DNA from: Halomonas sp.
Lineage (GTDB): Bacteria > Pseudomonadota > Gammaproteobacteria > Pseudomonadales > Halomonadaceae
NCBI RefSeq assembly: GCF_017983445.1
Contig: NZ_JAGOBJ010000008.1
Coordinates: 124,001-188,000 of the forward strand
Length of the DNA: 64,000 nt
Direction: 5' to 3'
Positions within the stretch are counted from its first letter, which is position 1. Each line of letters begins with the position of its first letter. The translations under genes were made by a program, and so were the position numbers. The notes beneath the pieces are model-generated. The model was not told the origin of the DNA and did no database searches. It saw only the letters and a list, made by a program, of their open reading frames with translations. Positions 56,576-64,000 of this stretch are shown here, piece after piece.

Positions 56576-57202
56576 ATGATCACGCTGTGGGGCAGAAGCA
56601 ACTCAACCAACGTCAAAAAAGTCATATGGGTGCTTGAAGCGCTGGAAGTACCTTTCGAGCAAATTCAGGCGGGCCTCCAACACGGGGTCAATAACACCCC
56701 GGAATACCTGGCAATGAACCCTAACGGGCTGGTGCCGGTATTAAAAGACGACGCCACCGACAGCCTGCTTTGGGAATCCAATACCATCATTCGCTACCTG
56801 GCCGCGCAATATGGTCAAGACAAGCTCTGGGTAGAAGACCCGGCCAAGCGCGCCCAGGCAGAAAAATGGATGGACTGGTCAAGCAACACGCTTTCGCCCG
56901 CCCACCGAGTGATCTTGATGGGCTATGTAAGAACGCCGCCCGAGCAGCGTGATAACGCCAAGATCGAAGCGGGCATGCAGACCTGTGAAAAATTATTTGA
57001 ACTGCTGGATAACGCACTCGCCAAGCAAGTATGGTTCTCCGGCGAGGAGTTTGGCCTGGGTGATATCGCCGTCGCGCCGTTTATCTACAACTTATGGAAT
57101 ATCGGCCTAACTTGGCAGCCGCGCCCCAACCTGGAGCGTTGGTACCAGCAGCTAACTGAGCGCCCCGTATTTCGTGACGTAGTGATGATTCCGGTTACCT
57201 AA
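56576..57202 (+). CDS. Glutathione S-transferase family protein
   Basis: 208 residues. The N-terminal thioredoxin-like domain begins [20 protein letters not shown] and includes [12 protein letters not shown] and [11 protein letters not shown], the glutathione-binding ES motif. The helical C-terminal domain contains the LGDIAVAPF motif. AAGGAA precedes ATG. It stands alone, with a GC-rich repeat copy on each side; substrate unknown. Confidence 0.9.
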   Translation: MITLWGRSNSTNVKKVIWVLEALEVPFEQIQAGLQHGVNNTPEYLAMNPNGLVPVLKDDATDSLLWESNTIIRYLAAQYGQDKLWVEDPAKRAQAEKWMDWSSNTLSPAHRVILMGYVRTPPEQRDNAKIEAGMQTCEKLFELLDNALAKQVWFSGEEFGLGDIAVAPFIYNLWNIGLTWQPRPNLERWYQQLTERPVFRDVVMIPVT

Positions 57203-57290
57203 ACCGCTTCATTTTTATAGCCGCACCCTTCGCGGGTGTGCTAACGCTTACACCGCGCTACAAAATCTTAAATATGCGAGATTTCAAACC

Positions 57291-57363
57291 TGTAGCGCGT
57301 GGTAACGAGGAACGAGGCACCCGCAGCGGCGGCCCGGCGCGAAAGGGCGGCGAAGCCGCCCCA
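57291..57363. repeat. Dispersed GC-rich repeat, copy 2
   Basis: Second copy of the element at 56417-56505, with the hairpin GGGCGGC-GAA-GCCGCCC at its end. A 9-bp inverted copy of its first bases (CGCGCTACA) lies at 57254-57262. It sits between converging GST and panE-like genes. Confidence 0.7.
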
Positions 57364-57376
57364 AGCCCGAACACAG

Positions 57377-58297
57377 CTAAAAACCCGCCTCCAACACCGC
57401 CAACTCACTATCCAACCCGCACAAAACGTCACAGCCCACCCCATGCCGTTCACCACTCTCAATCAACGGCCCTAAAATCGCCCCACGCTCGGTAAGCCGT
57501 TTAGCCTCCACATCCTGCAACATTGAAGCCTTATTGTTCGCCGTCTTCTCAATAACATCCCAAACCAACGCCAGCCACGCATCCAAGCCGCTATCGCCAT
57601 TAGGCGCTTGAATACCTTCGGTCACCATAATCCCCGCCACTTCCTTTACTACCGCCTCAACGCGGCCTGCGTAAGCAGCGCCACGCAGCTCGCCGTTTCG
57701 AATACTATTCAAAGCAACCAACGGATTAATCGCTGCATTCACCGCCAGCTTCTGCCACAAGCGGCTGCGAATATCGTCAACCGCCGTAGCCACAAGCCCG
57801 GTTTGAGTAAGTTGATAGGCTATCCGCTGTGCCAACGCACCGTGGCGATTCTCAAGATCCCCCACAAACGTATGCCCACGCCCCGCATGTACCACGGCAT
57901 CATCGCCCGTTAGGTAAGCGCCTTCCGTAGTCGTGGCACACAGCACGGGGCCAGACCAAATTTCAGTCAGCTTCGGCTGAGCAAAAAAACCGTTCTGCCA
58001 CAGCACCAGTGGGGTAGTCGAAGGAATAACGTCTGCCAGGCTTTCAAGCGCCGCTTCAGCAGCCATCGCCTTGGTAGTGATATGTACAAAAGCGGGCGGC
58101 GCCGGCGCATTGGCTAACAACTGCGATGTGGTTATAACGTTTAAGTGTTGGCTATACGGTTCGTCCTCGGGCGTCATTATGGTTTGCTGCTTTGGCAGTA
58201 CACGACGACCAACTAGTGTGATGTCAGCTAGAGGGGAAAGCGAATGGGCCAACAAGCGGCCTATGGCGCCGGGGCCGAGAATCCAGTGTGAGATCAT
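57377..58297 (-). CDS. Ketopantoate reductase family protein (PanE/ApbA)
   Basis: 306-residue NADPH-dependent 2-dehydropantoate 2-reductase-like enzyme. The dinucleotide motif is WILGPGAIGRLLAH, the catalytic lysine K183 is in WQKLAVNAAINPLVAL, and the C-terminal KASMLQDVEAKRLTE segment is typical. It probably reduces ketopantoate for pantothenate/CoA synthesis, though this family has several paralogs with other substrates. Transcribed toward the GST gene. Confidence 0.87.
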   Translation of the reverse strand: MISHWILGPGAIGRLLAHSLSPLADITLVGRRVLPKQQTIMTPEDEPYSQHLNVITTSQLLANAPAPPAFVHITTKAMAAEAALESLADVIPSTTPLVLWQNGFFAQPKLTEIWSGPVLCATTTEGAYLTGDDAVVHAGRGHTFVGDLENRHGALAQRIAYQLTQTGLVATAVDDIRSRLWQKLAVNAAINPLVALNSIRNGELRGAAYAGRVEAVVKEVAGIMVTEGIQAPNGDSGLDAWLALVWDVIEKTANNKASMLQDVEAKRLTERGAILGPLIESGERHGVGCDVLCGLDSELAVLEAGF

Positions 58298-58719
58298 CGA
58301 AACGTTACTCAGCAGCGGTGTTGTTGCTCAGCTTAGCTTGTTTGCTACAAGAAAATGAAGTTGAGGTGAAATTGCTTGAGAGCGGCTAATTGCTAATGAC
58401 GATGCTTAACATAACATGCTAGCTTTAAAGCTAAGTGGGTTTAGTTAATTCTAGTAAGGATTTGAGCTATAGCGCTTGCTAAAGTGGGTGTCAGGATAAT
58501 TAATCCCCTTTCGATCCTGAGAGGTCGTGCGCGAAATGTAAAAGGTGGGCGAATTATGGCTATAATTCATAATTTTAATTAATATCTCAAAAGGATCATA
58601 TGCTTGGAAGAATCTAGCAGGCTGCATTTGCCAGAAAAAGTGCCATCAAGTTCATTCAATCATAGAACACGCCGTCTAATACGCTGTTATGCAAGATTGA
58701 AACAGTCAGTGGAGTAATA
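58298..58719. other. Intergenic region before the TIR operon
   Basis: 422 bp with no credible gene. Composition becomes clearly AT-richer from about 58360 onward, matching the TIR genes and unlike the region to the left. A small palindrome AGCTTTAAAGCT-like element is near 58420. The operon's promoter should be here but no strong consensus stands out. Confidence 0.5.
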
Positions 58720-59631
58720 ATGTCGATCTCAACAATTTCAAGTTCGATCACTAGGTTGCAAAAAGAAATATCAGATCTCCACCACAAGATGAGCTTGGAG
58801 ACAAAAAAGGAGTCTGATTGTGGAAATCGGATTGGGCAAATTGAAAGGAGTATCAACAAAAGCACTAGCATTACCACTTTGAAAAGCAAAAGCGCTGAAG
58901 TCCAAAGAAAGCAAGCTGACATAGCTAAAATACAGGTTAAAAAAGCGGATCTTTATAAAAAGTTATCCGACAAAGAAGGGCAGTTGCTAAAGGCTAAGCA
59001 AGATCTGTATAAGGAAGAGGAAAAAGAACGTAAAAAGCAAGCCGTTGCCGAAGAGAGAGAAAGGAAAAAGCTCGCAGACATAGAAAAGAGGCGTCAAAGA
59101 GATCAGTTTGAATACCAGCGTCGGTTACGAGCGGAAATCAATCAAACTGCCGATATGGCTGTTTCTGTGAAGGAATTTGCGACTTCTCGAAATATTTCAC
59201 ATACAGATATTGTGAAATATGACTTATTTATATCCCATGCTTCAGAAGATAAAGAGGAATTTGTTCGTCCGCTAGCTGAAACGCTAGAAAATATTGGGGT
59301 CAAAGTATGGTATGACGAATTCACTTTGAAAGTTGGGGATAGCTTACGACAAAGTATTGATCAGGGATTGGTGAACTCGAGATTTGGAACAGTGATTCTA
59401 TCATCTGCTTTTTGCTCGAAGAACTGGACACAGTATGAGCTTGATTCGATGGTTGCACGGGAAATGAATGGGCATAAAATGATATTGCCGATATGGCATA
59501 AAATAACAAAGAGTGAAGTTATTAGTTTTAGCCCAGCGCTTGCGGATAAAGTTGCGCTAAACACTTCTTTGCAGAGCATTGAGGAAATCGCGGGAGAGCT
59601 CGCAGAGGTAATATTGGGCGCAAAGGAATAA
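58720..59631 (+). CDS. Coiled-coil TIR-domain protein
   Basis: 303 residues, no signal peptide or membrane segment. Residues about 10-145 are a charged, heptad-rich coiled coil (Lys/Glu/Gln rich, for example KEEEKERKKQAVAEERERK). Residues about 167-300 are a TIR domain: YDLFISHASEDKEEFVRPL, VKVWYDEFTLKVGDSLR and ILSSAFCSKNWTQYELDSM. E240 occupies the place of the catalytic glutamate in NAD-consuming TIRs. ATG follows GGAG by five bases. A TIR-SIR2 gene starts 21 bp downstream, so the two form an operon. By analogy with Thoeris ThsB it could sense infection and make a cyclic ADP-ribose-type signal; that is inference. Confidence 0.88.
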   Translation: MSISTISSSITRLQKEISDLHHKMSLETKKESDCGNRIGQIERSINKSTSITTLKSKSAEVQRKQADIAKIQVKKADLYKKLSDKEGQLLKAKQDLYKEEEKERKKQAVAEERERKKLADIEKRRQRDQFEYQRRLRAEINQTADMAVSVKEFATSRNISHTDIVKYDLFISHASEDKEEFVRPLAETLENIGVKVWYDEFTLKVGDSLRQSIDQGLVNSRFGTVILSSAFCSKNWTQYELDSMVAREMNGHKMILPIWHKITKSEVISFSPALADKVALNTSLQSIEEIAGELAEVILGAKE

Positions 59632-59652
59632 CAATTATATGAAAAGGCCAAG

Positions 59653-60981
59653 ATGAAGGTATTTATAAGTTATACGCACCAGGATAAAAAATATGCTGAG
59701 TTGATCGCTGATCGTCTGCGTAATGCTGGGCATGATGTTTGGTATGACGGCTGGAAGCTTAAGGCTGGCGATAACTTGGTTGAAAAAATCAACCATGGTT
59801 TGAAGGAAACCGACGCCCTAGTGGTGATTTTGAGTAAGAACGCGTTACAATCCAAGTGGGTTATGCATGAGTTCTCTGCTCTGGCGTTTGGAGAGCTATC
59901 AGGCAAAACTAATAGGATCATTCCGGTGCTTGTTGACAAAAGCACTGTTCCAGAATATCTGGCGCGCTATGTTTACGTTGATCTCTCCGATAACACCGAG
60001 ATTGGACTCAACGGTATAGTTCGCGCTTTATCAGCGCAACCAACCACCAAACCGATACTAAAGAGTGATCGGAAACGTTCATATGAGAAGGCCGTCGACG
60101 CTTTGTCGGATACCCTCCACGAGGGGCGCTTGACGCTGGTTTGCGGTGCGGGAGTTTCAATTGATGCGGGCATTCCATCGTGGAATGCGCTGCTACTTCG
60201 CCTTCTCGATAGAATGATGTCACGCATTTCGCAGAATCATTCCATATCATTTAAGGATGTGGATCCACTAGAATTTCAGAGACGCTACGGACCATCGGCG
60301 CTTGTTGTAGGTCGATACCTTAAGTCCAATCTAGGGAATGACTTTATGCCGGAGCTTCGTGAGGCACTCTACTCAGATGACCCCACATCATGCGACATTA
60401 TTGAAGCGATTGCTGAGCTTGCGCGACCACAAAGGGATGGTAGACCGCTCGATTCAATCGTTACTTTCAATTTTGACGGTCTGACAGAAGAGGCATTAAC
60501 CAACAGTAATATCCGGCACAAGGCCATTCATGAGGAGGGGATACGAGTGGGCCCTAACGAGCTTCCCATCTACCATGTTCATGGCTATTTACCTCGCAAG
60601 GGAAAAATCAAGAAAGAGACAGATATTGTATTCAGCGAGGAAGCCTATCACAGCCAGTTCATTGACCCCTTCAGTTGGTCGAATTTAACTCAACTTAACA
60701 AACTAAGCCAGAACACTTGTCTGTTCCTTGGTTTGAGCTTGACTGATCCTAATCTACGTAGGCTTCTCGATGTCGCTCATAGGAAGAATCCTTCACGGCA
60801 GCTTAACCATTACATCATAAAGAAAGTTCCTAGTTTTTCAGGTAAAAACGACACAGTCGATGATCTGGCTCTACTATTGGAAGAGCAAGATGCTAATGAA
60901 TTGGGGCTCAATGTAGTATGGATAGGGGCCTTTAATGAAGTAGCACCACTGCTAAGACGAATTGCAGGAGATCAAGAATAA
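59653..60981 (+). CDS. TIR-SIR2 fusion protein
   Basis: 442 residues. An N-terminal TIR domain (about 1-125) has MKVFISYTHQDKKYAELIAD, VWYDGWKLKAGD and SKNALQSKWVMHEFSA with the likely catalytic E73. A SIR2-like NAD-binding domain (about 155-440) has the GAGVSIDAGIPSW loop (165-177), TFNFD (271-275, N273 and D275), the catalytic-type histidine H310 in YHVHG, and FLGLSLTDPNLRRLL (358-372) as in SIR2_2-type defence effectors. There is no SLOG domain, unlike Thoeris ThsA. AAGG precedes ATG. Both halves belong to families that degrade NAD+ in abortive-infection systems, so an NAD-depleting anti-phage role is likely, but this exact arrangement with a coiled-coil TIR partner is not one I can name. 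Confidence 0.88.
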   Translation: MKVFISYTHQDKKYAELIADRLRNAGHDVWYDGWKLKAGDNLVEKINHGLKETDALVVILSKNALQSKWVMHEFSALAFGELSGKTNRIIPVLVDKSTVPEYLARYVYVDLSDNTEIGLNGIVRALSAQPTTKPILKSDRKRSYEKAVDALSDTLHEGRLTLVCGAGVSIDAGIPSWNALLLRLLDRMMSRISQNHSISFKDVDPLEFQRRYGPSALVVGRYLKSNLGNDFMPELREALYSDDPTSCDIIEAIAELARPQRDGRPLDSIVTFNFDGLTEEALTNSNIRHKAIHEEGIRVGPNELPIYHVHGYLPRKGKIKKETDIVFSEEAYHSQFIDPFSWSNLTQLNKLSQNTCLFLGLSLTDPNLRRLLDVAHRKNPSRQLNHYIIKKVPSFSGKNDTVDDLALLLEEQDANELGLNVVWIGAFNEVAPLLRRIAGDQE

Positions 60982-61067
60982 CAAGCCACGGAAGAATGAC
61001 ACCCCAAGCGGCTCACCTTAGAGGAACGTTATATGCTTTTCCTAGGCTAAAATCATGAGCAAATACT

Positions 61068-61847
61068 TTAATACGGCGTGATCAACTGGCCAATTTTATA
61101 TCCCTTGCTTGCTAGCACGTGTAGCCAGAGTAGGGTGGCAAGGCTGCCAATAGGAGTGAACTTGGGCCGCAGGTCATTACCAATCACGTTGGTTTAGATT
61201 ATCAGCTCCTGCGTTACCGCAGGCACCTTCGCTTGATCGATGGCCAGCGCGCCGACGAGTGTCGAGGGTAGGTTATTCATTACCGAAGCTACGATGGCCA
61301 AAAGGAAGCCAGTGCCCAGCGTGGCGATAAAGTCACCCTGCTGTGCCAGTCACTCAAGCACCAACGCACCATAATTGGTTAGCCCTGCATTCCTCGGCCC
61401 GTATACGACAAGATACATGGCGATTGAGAACAGCACTATCTGTCAGGGGGCGCCGCGTCGTGCACTTGATACGGAAACGATGGCCCTGTGGCCCGCTTGC
61501 CACCAGCGTCCGGCAATGACCATCAGTAGAATGGCACCGGTTCCCGTAACAAACGCGATGGAAATGCCCAAAGGGACAGTCACGAAGTAGGCGATAAGCA
61601 GTATCGTCAGCAGCGGAAAAGCTGCCCGAAATACCAGTAGATTCTTTATGGCAGAGCGCGGTGGATCGAGGCTCTCAACAGAGTAGTGTTTAGAGATGCA
61701 GCGACTAAAGGCTATCCATAGCACGGTCAACGTTGCCGTTATTGACACCAGATTCACTCGCTCCATGACCGCCGCATAGCGATTAAAGCCAATCTCAAAG
61801 TAGTTATCACTGATGATATGAGCGAGGCTAGAGATAACCAAATACAA
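61068..61847 (-). pseudogene. Decayed ArsB-type arsenite efflux pump gene
   Basis: Minus-strand frame matching the C-terminal two thirds of ArsB: NYFEIGFNRYAAVMERVNLV, QIVLFSIAMYLVVYGPRNAG, LGTGFLLAIVASVMNNLPST and [17 protein letters not shown]. The frame is interrupted by stops at 61443-61445 and 61350-61352 (both TGA where Trp is usual) and 61194-61196 (TAA). The N-terminal third is missing beyond about 61850. Non-functional relic. Confidence 0.85.
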
Positions 61848-61902
61848 GCTTGCTGCTCGGGACCTGAACGAGCTCTACGCTCGTCATGTCAGTAGTATCG
61901 GT

Positions 61903-62169
61903 GTGAAGTTGGCAGGAATGTGTTTCAAGCTGATGCTTACAATCCAGGAGATCATTCTATCTGGTTACTCGCAGCGGCTTGATCGTAGCACCGGATATGA
62001 GAGAGACGACTATCTCTACAGTGTGGGGCTTACACGCGATCAATGGCAGTTGCTGAACTTTGAGGCGCCGGGTGATATCGACGCTTTTGACTGTCTTGGG
62101 CGCTTCGAAATACAGTGTAAAGTACTCGCTTTCTGGGTGATGAAGCCGATTGAGCCGTTCCAAGTTTAG
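61903..62169 (+). CDS. Hypothetical protein, possibly a fragment
   Basis: 88 codons from GTG; the frame continues open upstream to about 61847 without a good start or ribosome-binding site. Contains SGYSQRLDRSTGYERDDYLY followed by SVGLTRDQW. No family recognised. It abuts the truncated arsB relic, so it may itself be a broken gene. Confidence 0.35.
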   Translation: MKLAGMCFKLMLTIQEIILSGYSQRLDRSTGYERDDYLYSVGLTRDQWQLLNFEAPGDIDAFDCLGRFEIQCKVLAFWVMKPIEPFQV

Positions 62170-62441
62170 CAAGTCCTTATTCAGTATCACTCTGCATAGA
62201 TTGCAATATCAGGCATGATTCTTCATTTAATTTAAGCAAGGAAGTGCGGCTTAGTCCGTGGTTGTCACACTGAGCCCACTGCCAGGCACAGCTTTACCCA
62301 ATATCGTCATGTCGATATCTATCATACGAACGTGTTTGCGTTCTCAATGCTTACTTATTGTGGTAGGCCGTAACGTGATGCGGGATATTATACTGTGACC
62401 TGGTTCAAATAGACTTTTTCGATGGCAATGGAAAAAAAGTG

Positions 62442-62894
62442 ATGAAAAAGCATTCTCTTCTAGCGGCTTTGATGGTCAGTACATTGGCCTTGGCTGGCTG
62501 CACAGGGATCGACGCAGTCTCTAGTGATACCGCTAGCAATGCGTCATTGAAGAATACCTACTGGAAACTCGTGACAGTCGGTAAGCGCCAGGCGGTGGTT
62601 GACGGTGAGGCGCGCGAAGCGCATCTAGTGCTACACACCGAGGGCGCTCGACTGGCGGGCTCCACTGGCTGTAACAACTTGATGGGGTCGTATGAGCAGA
62701 GGGGCGACGAGTTAAGTTTTGGCCAGTTGACCACCACTAGTATGGCTTGCGCCAGTGAGCTAATGACGCTTGAAAGAGACTTTCTCAATGCTCTTAACGA
62801 TGCCGTCAACTGGCAAGTTGAGGGTGAAACGCTGATTCTCGACAATGCAAAAGGTGAAGAGCTGGTCCGTTTTGAGGCCGTGTATCTTTACTGA
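62442..62894 (+). CDS. META-domain lipoprotein (HslJ-like)
   Basis: 150 residues from ATG at 62442. A lipoprotein signal peptide ends in the lipobox LALAGC, so the protein should be anchored to the inner or outer membrane. The META/HslJ domain follows: NTYWKLVTVGKRQ, GSTGCNNLMGSYEQRGD, LTTTSMAC and LERDFLNAL. HslJ-type proteins are linked to heat shock and novobiocin resistance in E. coli. Stands alone with about 270 bp of gene-free sequence before it. Confidence 0.85.
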   Translation: MKKHSLLAALMVSTLALAGCTGIDAVSSDTASNASLKNTYWKLVTVGKRQAVVDGEAREAHLVLHTEGARLAGSTGCNNLMGSYEQRGDELSFGQLTTTSMACASELMTLERDFLNALNDAVNWQVEGETLILDNAKGEELVRFEAVYLY

Positions 62895-63373
62895 ACAAAT
62901 CCAGTTTTCGTAATTTGGCATCGGCATCATGCTTGATCAAATAGACTAAAATTTTTTGAGTATTGCGAAGTAATCAGGCGAGGAAATGATTTGAATCGGC
63001 TACGTACGCCTCAAAGATAATCAGTTCGCTCTTACCTCATCCATTGTTCTAAACAAGTAGCGGTTTAGACATTCGTTTCGGAGCTTACCGTTTAAGCTTT
63101 CCACAAAGACATCCTGCATAAGCTTGTCCAGCTGAATACAGCCGTTTCTTTACTTCTGAAAACGCAGTGGTGTTGCCTAACCTCTGCTTGAGCCAGGTTA
63201 CTCGGTGCCCAACCAGCTTGCTTCTTACTCTGCCTACCCGCGCCGCTGTGCCCAGCGTATGACGATCCTTGCAATTCTTGCAGAGCTACTATTCTGAGAG
63301 AACGGTTCAAACTGGCAATCAGGGCTCAATAGCCCTTACCCAAAAAACCGCAGATACAAGCAAGGAGAGCGAA
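62895..63373. other. Intergenic region with insertion-sequence debris
   Basis: About 480 bp without an intact gene. Holds the transposase remnant described separately; a 72-codon minus-strand frame at 63092-63310 partly overlaps it in another phase and shows no family signature. Otherwise nothing recognised. Confidence 0.5.
63021..63140 (-). mobile_element. IS3-family transposase (OrfB) C-terminal remnant
   Basis: Minus strand encodes CIQLDKLMQDVFVESLNGKL then RNECLNRYLFRTMDEVRAN and TGA. This is the conserved DDE/rve segment of IS3-family OrfB (the usual form is IQPGKPMQNAFVESFNGRLR, then DECLN). Both ends of the gene and the terminal repeats are absent, so it is a dead fragment. Confidence 0.75.
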
Positions 63374-64000
63374 ATGGCACTGCATTTGAAAAACTTGGCA
63401 AATCAAACGGTGATCATAACAGGCGCGACCACGGGTATCGGCCTGGCAACTGCGCGCATGGCCGCCGAGCAGGGCGCACGCCTGGTTCTGGCAGCACGTG
63501 ACGAGAATACGTTGCGCAAGCTTTGTGACGAAATCAATTTCGCCGGTGGCGAGGCCGTTTACGTCGCGGTGGATGTCGGCGATAAAGCGCAAGTTCAGAG
63601 GATAACGCAAACCGCTATTGATACTTTTGGCGGCTTCGATACCTGGATTAACAATGCGGGCGTCTCCCTTTTCGGCAACCTGCTGGATATCGACGAGAAG
63701 GATTACCACCGTCTGTTCGACACGACTTACTGGGGCGTCGTGTACGGTTCGCTGGAAGCGGCACGCCACTTGAGCAAGCGCCGTGACGGCTACGCCGGTG
63801 CGATCATTAACCTCGGCTCAATTGCTTCGGATCAAGCCATCCCCTATCAGGGCATGTATTCGGCCGCCAAGCATGCCGTCAAGGGCTTCACCGACGCCCT
63901 GCGCATGGAACTCGAACATGTCGGCGCGCCCATCTCGGTCACATTGATCAAGCCGGCCAGCGTCGCCACGCCTTTCGCCGAACATGCAGGCAACGTCATG
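63374..64000 (+). CDS. SDR family NAD(P)-dependent oxidoreductase (3' end outside window)
   Basis: 209 codons visible; the frame runs off the right edge without a stop. A classical short-chain dehydrogenase: the cofactor loop TGATTGIG (residues 17-24), NNAG (93-96), and catalytic S149, Y162 and K166 (SAAK context). AAGGAG precedes ATG by six bases. Substrate unknown. Confidence 0.9.
   Translation, partial: MALHLKNLANQTVIITGATTGIGLATARMAAEQGARLVLAARDENTLRKLCDEINFAGGEAVYVAVDVGDKAQVQRITQTAIDTFGGFDTWINNAGVSLFGNLLDIDEKDYHRLFDTTYWGVVYGSLEAARHLSKRRDGYAGAIINLGSIASDQAIPYQGMYSAAKHAVKGFTDALRMELEHVGAPISVTLIKPASVATPFAEHAGNVM

Noticed and set aside
58720-60981. Calling the operon classical Thoeris (thsB-thsA)
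   Set aside because: No SLOG domain is visible after SIR2, and a TIR domain is fused in front of it; the order and architecture differ, so the Thoeris name is not justified.
63326-63769. Minus-strand open frame of 147 codons at the right edge
   Set aside because: Antisense to the SDR gene, which has a strong ribosome-binding site and all catalytic motifs.

Overview
The window reads as a chromosomal segment of a gammaproteobacterium close to Halomonas/Halomonadaceae. This is inferred from the gene order rseB-rseC-mucD-lepA-lepB-rnc-era-recO-pdxJ-acpS, the barA/cysM/rlmD/relA/mazG block, and complete leucine (liu) and partial valine catabolic operons on a moderately GC-rich background. No rRNA, tRNA or CRISPR array was seen.

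Region 1 (1-26.9 kb) is housekeeping. It holds the tail of the sigma-E/AlgU envelope-stress module (rseB, rseC, mucD), the lepA-lepB-rnc-era-recO-pdxJ-acpS cluster, a convergent BarA/GacS-type hybrid kinase, cysM-rlmD, relA-mazG, ppc, a DUF924 gene, rluF, a small acidic protein, a trpR-trpE-trpG operon behind a near-perfect Trp-repressor palindrome, and a Kef-type antiporter.

Region 2 (26.9-37.8 kb) is an accessory type VI secretion effector island on the minus strand. A VgrG-Rhs fusion is split by a frameshift. It carries a C-terminal tip of unknown type followed by a small membrane protein that is its likely immunity partner. Downstream lie two decayed Rhs tip copies, one with its own two-helix immunity-like gene frameshifted at a TA dinucleotide tract. 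The 3' end of an outer-membrane-protein gene occurs on both sides of the island.

Region 3 (37.8-58.3 kb) is branched-chain amino acid catabolism. On the minus strand, liuR-liuA-B-C-D-E continues into an acyl-CoA synthetase and a methyltransferase. On the plus strand are a five-gene LivGFKHM-type ABC transporter and a valine-branch operon (acyl-CoA dehydrogenase, 3-hydroxyisobutyryl-CoA hydrolase, mmsB). Matching LiuR-type palindromes precede liuR and the valine operon, so one regulator probably controls both. A glutathione transferase gene flanked by two copies of a GC-rich repeat, and a panE-like reductase, follow.

Region 4 (58.3-64 kb) is a second, AT-richer accessory patch. It contains a two-gene operon encoding a coiled-coil/TIR protein and a TIR-SIR2 fusion. 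This is a likely NAD+-targeting anti-phage system, related to but organised differently from Thoeris, and it is the most interesting candidate in the window. Around it are a decayed arsB-type pump gene, an IS3-family transposase remnant and a META-domain lipoprotein. An SDR oxidoreductase runs off the right edge.
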